A stretch of 64,000 bases of DNA from Phanerochaete sordida (GCA_019973155.2 BPQB01000005.1:744001-808000); one strand, 5' to 3'; shown: positions 21,357 through 33,776, counted from the first letter of the stretch. Numbers and translations are program-made. Notes: generated by a model from the sequence alone, not told the origin.

Positions 21357-24300
21357 ATGGTCCACCCCCGCCGCCAACTGTTCACGCTCCTTCTCGCCCT
21401 CGCAGGGCTTGCGGCCCCTGCACTCGCCGCGGCCCCTATCTCGATCTGTGGTCCCGGATCATACAGCACTACAGGCGATGCGCCATGCCAGCTGGTACGT
21501 ACTGACACCTGTCGCTCACCGGAGCCGCCGCTGACAGCTGCCGTCCATTACAGTGTGCGCCTGGCACCTACCAGTCGAGTGAGTCCTCCAGATACTTCAG
21601 CGCACATGTCACACCTTGAACTCGTTGTGCGCCAGACTACGGAGCTACGAAGTGCGCTTCCGCTCCGGCAGGTTATTACGCCTGCGGTCCCTCTTCTTCT
21701 CCTACGGGCGCCCCATGCCAGGGCGCCACTACGATTACGCCTTGTGCGGCTGGAACAAGCTCCCTAGGATCGGGCGCGTCGTGTACTGCGTGTCCCGCCG
21801 GCACGTACAGTCACTCCCAGGCGGCGGGCTGCTCCACCTGTGCATCCGGCTCGTACAGTCTCGCCCAGGCGTCGTCCTGCACCGCTTGCGCATCCGGCCA
21901 GATCTTCACCAGCACCGGCACCTGCTCGACTTGCGCCGCCGGCACGGTTCCCTCCGCTGACCACACGTCCTGCACCGAGTGTCCGTCGGATACGTTTGCG
22001 GCCTCTGGAGACGCCACCTGCTCGCCGTGTGCCTCGGGCTTCCGGAGCGACGCCGCGTCTGCAGTCTGCAGCCCGGTCTGCCAGCCCGGCCAGTACACCG
22101 ACTACGACACGAACACCTGCGTGACGTGCGGTGCCGGCGACTTCTGCGCGGACCCCACGTACCCCATCTCCGCGGTCTGCCCGCCCGGGACATACTCTGG
22201 CCCTGGCGCGACGGACTGCACCACCTGTCCCGATGGTACCACCAGCGACGGAGAGGCTGCATCCTGCTACCAGATCCCCGTGACCTGCAGCCCCGGCTCG
22301 TACGTCGACCCCACGACCAACACCTGCGACACCTGCCCTGCAGGCTCCTCCTGCGCGGGTGGATCCGACGCTCCCGTTCTCTGCACCGCCAACACCTTCG
22401 CCAATGCCGGGGCCACGTCCTGCACGCCGTGTGACACAGACACCACCAGCAGCGCCGGCGCGTCGAGCTGCACCGTCGTCCAGACCTGCCAGCCGGGCTC
22501 GTACCTCTCCAGCGCATCGAACACCTGCCAGCTCTGCCCCGCGAGCACCTTCTCCGCCAACTCCGGCTCGACCAGCTGCACGGTCTGCCCCATCGGGACC
22601 ACAAGCGTTGCAGGCTCGACCAGCTGCGGGGTCCCCGTGACCTGCCTGCCTGGCTCGTACCACGACACCACGACAAATACCTGCGTACAGTGCCCCGCCA
22701 ACACCTACTCCACCGGTTCGAACCCCACAAGCTGTACAGCTTGCCCTGGGGGCTTGATCAGTGCCGTCGGCGCGACCAGCTGCCACGCGCCCCCGTCCTG
22801 CGCCGCCGGCTCGTACATCGACAGCTCGACCGCCGCCTGCGCGCTCTGCCCTGCCGGCTCTTCGTGCGCTGGCGGATCCGCAAGCCCTGCCACGTGCCCC
22901 GCCAACACCTTCTCGAGCTCCGGCGCGGCGAGCTGCACGACCTGCGCGTCGGGCACTCAGAGCTCGGCGGGCGCGACCACCTGCACGGCCACGCCCGTGA
23001 CCTGCCGCCCCGGCACGTACGTCGACGCCTCGAGCAACACCTGCGTCCTCTGCCCCGCCGGCCACTCCTGCCGCGACCCGACCGTAGCCCCCGTCCTCTG
23101 CCCCGCCAACACCTTCTCCGGCTTCGGCGCTGCCACCTGCTTGACGTGCCCCACGGGCTACGAGAGCCCCGCAGGCTCCAGCACGTGCTCCGCCGTAGGC
23201 TCCACCTGCCAGCCTGGCACATACGCCGACTCCGCCAGCAGCTCTTGCGTCGCGTGCCCCGCCGGCTCGTCGTGCGCAGACCCCACCGCCAGCCCCGTGC
23301 CCTGCGCTGCCAACACCTTCTCCGGCCCCGGCGCGACGAGCTGCACGGCCTGCCCGTCGGGTACCGAGAGCGCCGCGGGCGCGACCACCTGCACGGCCAC
23401 GCCCGTCACCTGCACGCCCGGCACATACACCGACGCCACGAGCAACACTTGCGTGACCTGCCCCGCTGGATCCTCGTGCGCCGACCCGACCGTGAGCCCT
23501 GTCCCGTGCGCCGCCAACAGCTTCTCGGCCCCCGGTGCCGTGAGCTGCACGGCGTGCCCTGCGGGCTCGGAGAGCCCAGCAGGCTCCAGCATGTGCGTCG
23601 CCACACCCGTCACCTGCGAGCCCGGCACGTACGTCGACAGCGACAGCAACGACTGCGAGGCCTGCCCCGCGGGCTCCTCGTGCGCCGACCCCACCGTCAG
23701 CCCCGTGCCCTGCGCTGCGAACACCTTCTCCGGCCCCGGCGCGACGACCTGCACGGCGTGCCCGTCGGGCACCGAGAGCTCCGCGGGTGCGACCAGCTGC
23801 ACGGCTACGCCTGTCACATGCACGCCCGGCAGCTACACCGACACCGCGAGCAACACCTGCGTGGTCTGCCCGGCGGGCTCGTCGTGCGCGGACCCGTCCG
23901 CGGCGCCGGTGCTCTGCACGGCGAACACGTACGCGGGCGCGGGCCAGGCGAGCTGCACGCCGTGCCCCGCGGGCCTCGTGAGCACCGCGGGCGCCGCGTC
24001 GTGCACGGTGCCGCCGTCGCTGCCCTCGCAGGGCGTGACGCGGCGCAACGACCCGCTGTACGCGCGCCCGATGCGCTGCGCGGCGGGCTTCCGGCGGTGC
24101 CCCGTGCCCGGCGTGCACGTCGGCGGCGGGTACGTGCCTGCGTTCGAGTGCGTCGACGTCCGGAACGACCTCGAGTCGTGCGGCGGCTGCGTCTACGATG
24201 ACTCGTTCGAGGGCGAGCTCAACGCGGACGGCGGGCGCGACTGCACGGCGATTCCCTACGTCGATTCGGTTCGTTGCGTGCGTGGCAAGTGCCAGATTGG

Positions 24301-24411
24301 TAAGTCGTCTCGACGATTGGTGTGCTACCAAGGTTGCTCACGAATGACATAGATCAATGCAAGAGCGGCTTCTTCATCACCTCGGCCGGTGACAGCTGCG
24401 AGGTACTGTAG
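21357..24411 (+). CDS. Secreted cysteine-rich repeat protein with C-terminal CPL1-like domain
   Basis: Four exons (21357-21494, 21554-21578, 21636-24299, 24353-24411) give 2,886 nt and 961 aa. A clear signal peptide (MVHPRRQLFTLLLALAGLAA, then PALA) predicts secretion. Residues ~30-190 hold short CPAGTYS-like units. Then ten larger modules, eight of about 68 residues and two of about 52, repeat xCxPGTYxDxxSNTCVxCPAG with about eight Cys each, resembling GCC2/GCC3 (ephrin-receptor-like) Cys-rich repeats. After residue ~855 comes a distinct domain (FECVDVRNDLESCGGCVYDD; DCTAIPYVDSVRCVRGKCQI; FFITSAGDSCEVL) that I recognise as the basidiomycete CPL1-like domain. No GPI signal or membrane anchor is seen, so it is probably a wall or extracellular protein. 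Its function is not known from sequence. Confidence 0.85.
22072..24015 (+). repeat. In-frame tandem modules (204-bp period) in the secreted protein
   Basis: Ten consecutive modules, mostly 68 codons each. The last five are nearly alike, and alternate ones match best: modules 7 and 9 share GPGATSCTACPSGTES, while 6 and 8 share ESPAGSS. This points to duplication of a two-module, 408-bp block. Confidence 0.8.
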
Positions 24412-24611
24412 AGTCTATAGAATACCAGTGTATGACGGACATATACTCCTCTTCGTACGAACTTGACATCACGGTCCCTACCTTCCACATGTCTTGTATA
24501 CTTCCTCTCTTTTCATTGCCGCCTCGACTAGCCTAGACCGAACTCATTATTCTAGTACAATGATAACAATACAGCGATGTTGATGATAATGCTAGAGTGC
24601 AAATATTGTGA

Positions 24612-25986
24612 CTAGAGCAGAGTCTCGCCTGCGAAGGAAATCAGTTATGAGGCTGACGGCATGACGAAAGATTCTCACCAAGGGCTGAGCGGGCCAGCGA
24701 GCAGCCCACAGCGACAGTCTGCTTAACAGACTCAGCATCGCGCAGAGAAGGGTTCACCTCCTGCAAGAGGTTGCCTCGTCAGTGGTGGCCCGGCTCCTCT
24801 GCAAGAGAAGCGCATACCATGATGTCTAGCGCGACAAGGCAGCCCGTCTCATAGATGGACTCGCAGATGTAGTGGCCCTCGCGGAACGTGAGGCCGCCAC
24901 GGACGGGCGTGCCGGTGGAGGGCGCGACGGTGGGGTCGAGCGCGTCGACGTCGAAGCTGAGGTGGATGGGCAGGTCGCGCTTCGGGTTGACGTGGTCGAG
25001 GGCCATCTCGACGACCCTGCCGATGCCGTACTTGTCGACCTCGTGCATGCTGAACGCCTTGATGTTGTTCTCGCGCAGGATGCGCTTCTCGCCCGCGTCG
25101 ACGTCGCGCAGGCCGATGTACACGAGCCGGTGCGGCTTCAGCACGGGCTTCACCCACGCGAACTCGTCGATCTTCGAGCCGAGCCCGAGCAGGAACGCGA
25201 CGGGCATGCCGTGGATGTTGCCTGCGCGGCCGCTGGTCAGAGAAGCACCTCGGCAGAATGGGCGGAACTCGCACCAGTGTCGGTAGTCTCAGCAGTGTTG
25301 ATGTCGGCATGAGCATCGACCCAGATAACGCAGGCATCGGGGTACTTCCTAGATAGCGGAATTGGCTCTCAGCAGTCCTTCAGCGAACCGCACAAGTGTG
25401 CTCACTCGAGTGTGCCCGAGATAGTGCCCATAGCCAGCGAGTGGTCTCCGCCGAGCGTGACAGGCAGCTGGCCGTTCTTCGCATGGTCACCGACGACCTT
25501 TGCGACCGACTGGCAGACCTTGGAGACCCTGCGCGGGTTCTTGAGCAGGCCAATCGGCTCGTCGGCGCCCACAGCCGCGGAGACGTCCTCGAACATATGG
25601 TGGCCATCGAAGTGGACTTTCCAGCCGAGCTCCTCGAGCTGCTTTGGAAGGCCGGCCTCGACGAGGTGGATCGGGCCCTGATCGACACCGGGTCGTGGCT
25701 GGCGGTGTGCGCGTCAGTGCCACGAGCCGAGCAGAGGCGGGAGCGGGAGCGGGACGTACCTGGCCGCCGCTGCACACGGAGCCCACAAGTGCCCATCAGT
25801 ACCCACAGCTTCCAACGCGTCCGTATTGCGTGGCGACATTACCTGAAGGGACAGCCGACGATCTGGGCTGGCGTCAGCACACGAGAGAGGCGCACGCAGG
25901 ACACGTCGGGCACTCACCGCCAGGCTCTTGGGGCTGGGCAGGAACTTGCTCACTTGCGCTTCGTCGTGTGTCGACATGTGGGACAT
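24612..25986 (-). CDS. car1: Arginase
   Basis: Manganese enzyme splitting arginine into ornithine and urea, probably cytosolic. The start at 25986 gives MSHMSTHDEAQVSKFLPSPK; a second Met three residues on is also possible. Exons 1-4 (25918-25986, 25843-25862, 25760-25769, up to 25698) join to read KSLAIVGCPFSGGQPRPGVD QGP, using a 10-nt micro-exon that encodes most of SGGQ. Metal-binding motifs follow: VTLGGDHS, VIWVDAHADINT and HLSFDVDALDPTVAPSTGTP, with VRGGLTFREGHYICE. The C-terminus is VNPSL...VKQTVAVGCSLARSALGETLL, after two more small introns. Length and motifs are normal for the family. It is convergent with the secreted repeat gene (200 bp gap). Confidence 0.94.
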
Positions 25987-26637
25987 GGCTGGCGGTGTGC
26001 GGTGCAGGGTATTATGGGATGGTCAGGGTGCGGGTATGAGCAGGTACGAATGCGGGTGATGGCCCGAGCTGCAGCGGCGGAGTGCGTGCGGGGCAAGCGA
26101 GTGGAAATTGCGGCGGAAATTGGCGCGAAAAAGGGCGAGAAAGTTGGCGCAGCGCTCGCTGCGTGCGACGTGTCGCCTCCCCGCCTTATGTACCCCGGCG
26201 GCAGAATGGCGGCGCAGCCTCGATGATCCGCCCGCACAGCAGCATATGACAGACACTAGCGGGTTTTGAGGTCGCCGAGCCGCCTGCCAGTGCGCCGCGC
26301 TACCAGAGCCTCGGTGTGCCGCGCGCAGAGTGGGGGAACGCTGGAGAACGTGCGATGGTGAGGGCCATGCTGCCTGTTTGCGTACTCGGGGTGGGGAGAG
26401 TGCAAGAGGCGAAAAGGAGGCAGGGGATCGTCTCGCCTGACTACCTTTGTGGCGTCACCTAATCCCAGTTTTAATTGACCATTCGGAACGCCGCGCCGAT
26501 CTGCCTTGCCGCGCGTGCAGGTCCTCTAGTGCATATATACTGGGTCCTTATTTATTTTACATCATATAACGTAGTGACAGGTGAATAACGGGGGGTACAG
26601 GGCCTCGCAGAGGCAGAGAAAGTAATCTATGGTGTGT
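25987..26637. other. Intergenic region, arginase promoter side
   Basis: Upstream of arginase and downstream of the aminotransferase. An AT-rich part near 26530-26590 is probably 3' flank of the aminotransferase. No gene is seen. Confidence 0.5.
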
Positions 26638-28480
26638 CTAGACGTGGTGGTGCAGCGCGCTCGCGCCGTCCAAGCTCTTCTTGTAGCTGTGCCCAAGAGC
26701 GTGCAGGCCCTCCTTCTTGGCGCGCTTCAGCACACGTGCGATCGCATCGATGCCCATGTCGAGGCTCTCCAGCGGTGGGCCGAACGACAGGCGCACGAAG
26801 TGGTGGCACGGCGACGAGAAGAGGTTCCGGCGGTGGGCCGGGTTGATGTCGAAGAAGATGCCGGGGATGACGATGCACTTCTCCTTGAGCAGCTCCTCGA
26901 AGAACGTCAGGCCGTTGTTCAGCGGCGCGGGCAGGTGCTCGAGGTTGAGCCAGATGTAGAAGGTTGATTGCGGGGGCACGGCGACCTTGAGGCCGAGGCG
27001 CTCCAGACGCTTGAGGACGTGGTCGCGCTTGTGCTTGAAGTGGCGCTGTAGCGCGACCTTCTCGTTGTGTGCGTAAACAGGGTCGAGTAGGGGGATGGCA
27101 GCGAGCTGCAGGGGGTGGTTCGCACCACCGTCCAAGAATGATCCCGACTGCGACAGCGCGGTGATCACGTTTTTGGGGCCGACGACCCAGCAGACACGCC
27201 AGCCGGGAAGCCGCCAGTTCTTCGTCAGACCATCGACGATGATGATCGCGTCCTCGTTGACATCGTCAACGTACTCCGCGGAAGACACGGAGCGACCGAA
27301 TTCTGCCTCGTTCTCCGGGTAGATGTACCACGAGTAGAACTCGTCGAGGATGAGCGTGGTGGACGACTCGCGCGACAGCCGCACGAGCTCCTTCAGCTCA
27401 TCGCGCTGGACGACCTGGCCAGTAGGATTGCGAGGGTTCGACGCGAGGACGACCTCAATGCCTTGCGTGCGGATATCCTTGCGAAGCTGGTCGAGATCCA
27501 TACGGTACTTGTTCTGTTCAATGGGTGTTAGCCGATGTCGTAATTACCAGCGCGCATAGTACTTGCCTCAGGCTCAAGCGCGGTCGGCACGGGCACAAGC
27601 CGCTTGAACGCGCCCAGCATCTGATCGTAAGCGGTATAATCCGGGATTTGGTACGACTGCACGCGTGTCAGGAAAACGTTGCGGTGCACAGATGGTCGCA
27701 CGTACGCAGTACACGTCACCAATAACGGCAGCGACACGGGACAGACCCGCACGACCACCGGGGACAATGCAGACGTTCTCGTAAGTGTATTGGCTGAGCT
27801 TGCCCTGGCGGTAGGTGTGGTTGTACAGGTTTGCAACAGCCTCACGGAGGTCCTTCACGCCGGTCGTTGGCGCGTATTCGAGCGCGTCCAGCGGGACCGT
27901 GATGCTTTGCACGCGAGGGGGAGCATCGGGAATGTCGCCGACTTCGGGCGCGCCCTGGCCGAGGTTCGCCCACTCGTGCGACGCCGCGTACGAAAAGCCG
28001 TTTGCCATAGCGCGATCCGAGCAGTAAATGACACCAGTGCTGCCGGGATGCTCGATGCCCGGGACGGTCTCCTCTTCCTGTAGAGAGTATCAGCGATGAC
28101 CAGATCGCGCGGCGCGCAGCGGGCGTACTGGGTTAATGGTTTGGGGGAGGATGCCGGCCTTGGGCTTGTGACCCGCAGCTTCACGGAAGATCTACGACGC
28201 GATCAGCGAGAAAAGGCGGTGACATCGACGCGTAGCGCACCTGGTGGGCCTCCGAGTCATTTTCGGTCCTGAAACCCCTGAACGCGTCGTGGACCTGAGA
28301 GGACATTGTGATGAGCATTTGTGTTGCGACGTCTTGGATGGTATGCAGCGCATAATCGAGCATATAGCCCAGGTTGAAAGTTGCGTGCTTGCGTAGGGCA
28401 CTCACAGTGTCTCTAAAGTGGCCGAGAGGAGTGGACCTCCCGGACTGAGAGGGAGAAATGTTGGGGGTGTAGAGGCTCAT
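26638..28480 (-). CDS. PLP-dependent aminotransferase class I/II
   Basis: Fold-type I aminotransferase; substrate not determinable. The ATG at 28480 (MSLYTPNISPSQ) is chosen because a TATA-like CTTAAATA (28572-28579) and a CT-rich leader lie before it; an in-frame ATG at 28561 would fall in the leader. Domains: TINPEEETVPGIEHPGSTGV, EWANLGQGAPEVGDIP, the cofactor-binding loop IVPGGRAGLSRVAAVIGDVY, VLASNPRNPTGQVV, LILDEFYSWY, and the PLP lysine in IVDGLTKNWRLPGWRV. The C-terminal domain has FYIWLNLEHL and HHFVRLSFGPPLESLDMGID. Four introns are evident. The one at 27514-27566 has a GC donor (GAG|GCAAGT), required to read EPENKYRMDLDQ. Confidence 0.9.
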
Positions 28481-29693
28481 GGTGCTGCCCGTCGTCGGCG
28501 ATGTGAATGGTAGAGAGGGAGAGGGCGAGGGATGGGGTTTAAGTAGAGAAGAGCGAGGCATCTAGGATGGGTATTTAAGTGATACGTGGATGATACGTTG
28601 ATGAGCGAGATGTCTTCGTCGCGAGGCGGCCCAGCATCGACCTAAATGATGCAAGCTGGCCTCTATTTCCGGCCGGCGTCTAGTCGCGTCTCTTTCGCGG
28701 GGGGTCCCCCACAGGGGCCGCACAGGCCGAGTAGGCGATGGACCAGCGTGCAGACCGCACATTTCGCCGACATTAGCCTCAGAGCCCTCCAGCGACGAGC
28801 AGAGCTGGTGCTAGCAGCGAGCCTTTTCGGCCTGGCGCAGACTTCCCGGTGCATGCCGGGTATCCAGGCGGACGGGTACGGACAGAGGTTGAACACGCAG
28901 TAACAGTAAGGCCAGACAGAAGCGTGTTCGCCCATCGGCCGTCCAGATGTCGGTCAGATGGTGAGCAAGGCGACCCCAGGAACCTTGTGGCGCGGTCGAC
29001 AGATGCTCCTCGTTGCCAACACGAACTCGTATGGTCGTGTGCACCGTCACGCCGAGCCTCGCTAGATGCTGATGCCGCCAAGCCGTCTGTGTGTGGGTGC
29101 AGATCCATGTTTGCCGTCTGCATCGTGCTGACCGCAGCATTCACGGCCGTGGCGCCTGGAACCATAGTTTCCGAGGGTATAGTGCAGGGAAGCAGAGTCG
29201 AAGGGTGACGTAGAAGAGGACAGTGATCGCGAATTAGGCGAGAGCTGCAAGGAGGCAAGCGACATAGGAGCATATTCTTCGAATTACACGGTGGGGAGCG
29301 CAGAAAGCCATACCATGACCGCCTGTTTGCCGGCATCCCGGCCTCTAATTGGATTGGTATACCGCCGTAATAGGAGGATGTACAGAGTCTGAGTCACAGG
29401 TCCACGGCATCGACGGCGAGCAGGACAGCGAGGATGCGCACGACATACACGACATGGTGGTGGTACAGGACGAAGCTCGAGGGTCCTCCGAATTCCCAGC
29501 TTGGCGCATCAAAGCGTCGTGCGGGGAATCACGTGTTTAATGACGCTCCTCATATTGAACGCCAAGGCGCATCATTTCCTTTTTAGGCTACTCAAGTTCC
29601 TTCGCCCTACACATACGAAGGTGCCAAGCTGCATGACCTCGAGCACAAAATTAATATCATACACCTCAATACAACGCTTCTTTTACTACTGTA
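28481..29693. other. Intergenic region without recognisable gene
   Basis: 1.2 kb between the aminotransferase start and the M16 protease end. The first ~100 bp hold the aminotransferase leader and TATA-like box. The rest shows no conserved protein or RNA. Confidence 0.5.
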
Positions 29694-32600
29694 CTACAGT
29701 TTAGAATGCGGAAGATCTCCCCACTCTAAAACCGGCTTCGGCAAGTCTGTCAGGCGTGACCGCTCGCGGTACGCCTTCGGGTCCTCCACCAATACTGTGC
29801 CTTCCCTCAACCGGCCCTCATACTCGCTAGTCGCTGGTGCCGCCTCGGCGTGCTTCGACAGGCCGCAGACGAGCTCCTTCGCGGCCTCCGGCGACAGCGA
29901 TGACTCTTCCGCCAGTGTGCGTTCCCAGTACGCGGCGACGTCACTTTGTAACGGCTCCCCATGGGCAAACAGCTCTTCTCTCCATTTTGCCTGATCAACG
30001 GTCACGCCTTGCGCCTCCAGACTCTCGCCGAAGGCCGACACCGCCGCCTCGCTCATCCGCTTCGGGCGCGGCTTCTGCGCTTTGAGGTGCACAGCGACCT
30101 TCGCACGCGTCGGAGACGAGTAGTGCACGCGGTTCCTGAAGAGCGTAATCACGTCCTCTCTCGTGACGGTGTGCAGCTCCTTGACATTGATTTGCCCTGC
30201 ACAGCGACCCGTCAGCCGCGACACCCAGCACAGCGACGGTAGAGGTAGACTCACTCCGGTAGAAGTCGAGGTAGCCCGTGTCGATGTGCGCCCAGTAGCG
30301 GTTCGTCTCCTCACGGAGGTTCTTGGGGTCCTCAGACCAGCTCTTCTCGAGGCCGTGCTTGTGCTCAGCGAACTCCTCGTCGGGCATCCCCTCGAGCGTG
30401 CCGAGCATCTCATCGAGGAACGCGTCGACGCGCTCCTCGAGGAACGCCGGCGCACGTTCGCTCTGCACGACCAGCCGCATCCCGACCTCGCCGTGCCCGG
30501 GCGAGCTCCACTGCCCGCAGGAGACGACATAGCCGAGTTGCTCCCGGGTCCGCAGGATGTTAAACGCGGGCTCGGCGAGGATCTGTGCGAGCAGCGCCGC
30601 GGTGACGCGCGTGCGCGGCTCGAGAAGGCTGCCGAGGTGGACGTAGTACGATAGGGCCGAGTTGGGCTCGTTCGGGTTCGGGGCCGGTGTGTTCCAAACA
30701 GAGTTCACGCCTATTCAGTTCGAGGTTAGCTGGGTTCTCGCAGATGAGACAATGCACTCGCCATCTGGTGGAATGAGCCCTCTTTCGTCAATCTGATTGG
30801 GAGTGCCCGAGGATCTGAGCGAGTGTTCCGCCGTCTCGATGAGGCGTATCGCCTCATCTTTATGCATGTTGCCAACAATCAGACCGTAGATGCGAACGTT
30901 CTTCAACAAACGGTCGATATGCGTCTGCAGTTCCTCGACAGTGACCGCTGAAGGACAATCAGTCAAACATCCAGGAAGGTACGATGATACGAACATGGAA
31001 TCTCCGTGAGTTTCTCGTTGAGTAGCCATTGCTTCTCTGTCGTCAGATAGCGTACGCAGTAGTCGGAAACGCGATAAGGTTGGTTCATGAAGAAGTTTTG
31101 CCAATCACGGACGACCTGTCACCCGACCGTCAGATCTAGCGCGTCGTATGACGCTACGACGTCACCTACTGAAGCTTTGACGACGTGCAGCCGTTCTGGA
31201 GTAATGACCAAGTTGCGCGCCTTGTCGAAAACCACTTTAGCGAGAACATCAAGCTTGTCGTTGTAGCCATTGAGCGTGCAGTAGATCCCTAGGTTATGCG
31301 AAGCGAAGTTATAGGTGAGGCCTGCGAGGTCCGCGTCGTACGAGTACTCTGTGAGCGAGTCCGTCACGAGTTCCGAGTACAACCTGAGAGGGTATGAGTG
31401 CTAGCGGTGGGGGATGATAGTCAAACGAGCTCACCGGGTCATCGCGGACGCCCGAGCAGACTCAAATGCGACCGGGCTGATGCATACAGTCAGCTTTAGC
31501 CACGTCCAATCCGCAGCTGCACTCACGTTCGAATATCGAGAATGGCCGACGCACGAGGAACCCAGAAGCGATCGTCCTTCTTGTGCCAGAGTTCGGACAG
31601 GGACGTAGAACGCACGAGAGTGGGTCGTTCTGCGGGCTGGCACGACATGAGGATGCATCATTCTGAAGGGGCAAATTTTCTAGATACCTTGTCCACAGCA
31701 CGCTTATCCACGTTCAAATTCGTCGGAATAAACTCATTCGGACCAGGCAAGTAGAGCTCCTTGATGTCTTTCAAGCTGTCGGCCTGAGCATGGTCAGACC
31801 GGATGAAGTGCTGCCAAGTCTAGAGTGCGTACCTTCGCGATGAACTCTCTTGAAAATCGTTCTACACGGTATGGCGTGCTGTAGATAGGCTCCTGGGTCC
31901 ATTCGATAGGGCCCTGGACACGCTCGTGTTCTTCCTTCTTCGCCATGAGGAGTGCCCGGCCACGCTCAATCCTGAGGCTGTCCAGAATCTCACGAACCTC
32001 CTGCTCACCATTCTGGTCCCACTCCTCCACAAGCTGAGGGCCAGAAAGGATTTGGTCGCGGGGCAAAGGCCAAGCCATATGCTCTGAGACCCAGACCGCG
32101 TAGTCGTCCGGAGAGCGCTTTTCCTGGAAGCGGAACCGAATGGCGCGGAGCTGGCTCATCTCTTGCTGGTACCAAGCGGGGAACTCGGAGGAGCGCATCA
32201 TGGACAGGTACTTGAAGACCGTCAAAATGATCTCCTTGTAGTGCTCTGGAGGCTGCTGTCAGTATATGCGCTTCGCAATTGCAACTGGTCCATACCAAAG
32301 CCCTCTTTCGTCAGCTGAACCGTGATACGGAACATTGCGAACCCTCGGGCAAGCGGTTGAGGACCACAGCTTAATGCCGTGACCCAACCCTTGTTCTTCA
32401 AGTAAGAGTGCAGAGACCCGGGACCCTCATGTCCTACAAAGTGCGAAACGAAGTTTGCAGGCTGGCGACGCCAGAGAGGAGCTTGATACGCCAACGGGAA
32501 GGAAATCTCGACGGCATGGAAGTCCATAATTGTGTGAGCCGAAACAAGTGTCTTCGGGGGCAGTCAGTGAATGCTTGGAGATGACTGTGTCAATACGTAC

Positions 32601-33776
32601 ACCAGATTCCTTTTCACCAAAGGGATGATCATCGATTGACGGTAAAGGATCGACGTCTCGGTTCTGGATAGGCGAGAACAGGTCGCTGACCAATACCGAT
32701 AGCTCGTCCAAAGATTCTGTATTCCATGCCTCAGTCAAGTGACTGGCCATGAAACGAGAGCCCTTACCTTTGCCGACAACACACAAACGCATCCTATTGG
32801 CGGAGTATTGTTGACTCCACCATTCGACGAGCCTTCGCCGGATTTCCCGTCCAATAGGACCTCCGTCTCCCTCCAATTCTAACGAGGCGGAGGAGGTCGT
32901 AGACGGCGCGGGAGAAGCGGATCGGGAGACCGCAGGGGTGGTCGCAAGACTGCTAGTTGGAGACCCAGAGACCGAGTTCGGGACTGACTTGAGGACGCCC
33001 TTCTTTTTCAGCTCCTTCGCCTTCCGAGACAAGCTCTCGATGTTTCCGCTACCGAACTTGCTCCAGGGGTGACCGGGCTTGGACAGGTGCTTGTTCAGCT
33101 GGAACATGCGCCATATATCGGACTGGTGGTTCTTGTTGTGCTCGGAGTTCACCGCGTTCAACTCGCGTGAGGTGCATGACGGAGCGAAGAGCGGGCAGTG
33201 GAAGAAGGCTGCGAAGCGAGCCAGAGCACCAGAAAGGGCACCAGTGGAAACGTTGAAGAAATAATTCGTGTTCGTTGTGCCAGTGAACGCGTTGGAGTGA
33301 CCATTGTTTTTGGCGAGGTACTGCGGGAGACGTTAGCTCGGGGACATGCGTAATAGACATCGCCTTCACCTCGGAATACTCGTTCTCGCGTGGGTAAAGT
33401 TCAGTACCCTGAGAACCCGTAAGCCAGCGCGCACTCACGCCAACGATAACGAATTGCGCACCATGAACAGCAAATGTTCGCAGAAATGAGCTAATCCCGG
33501 CATGTCGTCCTACTCGCTTCAGACTTCGCCGTTCCCATCGAGCGCAGCAGAGGGACTCACCGGGTCCTGCAAGTGCCCCACACCGACGTCGAGACTCGCG
33601 GCAGCTTTGTCCCCCTTCGCGTCGTGCACGAGCATGGCCTCCAGGCCATTCTCGAGTTTGATCACCCTGTACTCCCGGTCATCCTGCTCAGACTTGCAGA
33701 TGGGTTTCGTGTATACGTTGAACGGGGGTACGCCGGAGTCGCTAACTCGCTTCCACTCGTCGGGGAGGATGGCCAT
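29694..33776 (-). CDS. Insulin-degrading-enzyme-type M16 metallopeptidase with PTS1
   Basis: Zinc peptidase of the insulysin/Ste23 type that cleaves short peptides. The start at 33776 (ACCACCATGG context) gives MAILPDEWKRVSDSG. The zinc site is DDMPGLAHFCEHLLFM, the inverted HxxEH motif, followed by GTELYPRENEYSEY and NAFTGTTNTNYFFNVS. Later blocks include NSEHNKNHQSDIWRMFQLNK, then a Ser/Thr/Pro-rich insert of ~45 residues, GHEGPGSLHSYLKNKGWV, LYLPGPNEFIPTNL, YYVHLGSLLEPRTRV and FNILRTREQLGYVVSCGQWS. About a dozen short introns. The protein ends DLPHSKL: SKL is a peroxisomal targeting signal, matching the A/S-K-L end known in animal IDE. An upstream in-frame ATG exists at 33905 but touches a TATA-like box. 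Confidence 0.92.

Noticed and set aside
22715..22735. tRNA-like GGTTCGAACCCC motif
   Set aside because: It is part of the coding repeat array and no acceptor stem or D-arm lies at the right distance.
22072..24015. CRISPR-like or satellite array
   Set aside because: The periodic units are in-frame codons of one protein with conserved cysteines and varied bases, not identical repeats with unique spacers.
21764..24331. 855-codon open frame antisense to the secreted repeat protein
   Set aside because: It is a by-product of the regular GC-rich, stop-poor codons of the repeats. Its composition is Ala/Gly/Arg low complexity, it has no domain, and the sense strand has a signal peptide, consistent introns and conserved cysteines.
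24612..28480. Arginase plus aminotransferase as a biosynthetic cluster
   Set aside because: Both are ordinary primary-metabolism enzymes. No backbone synthase, tailoring enzymes or dedicated regulator surround them.
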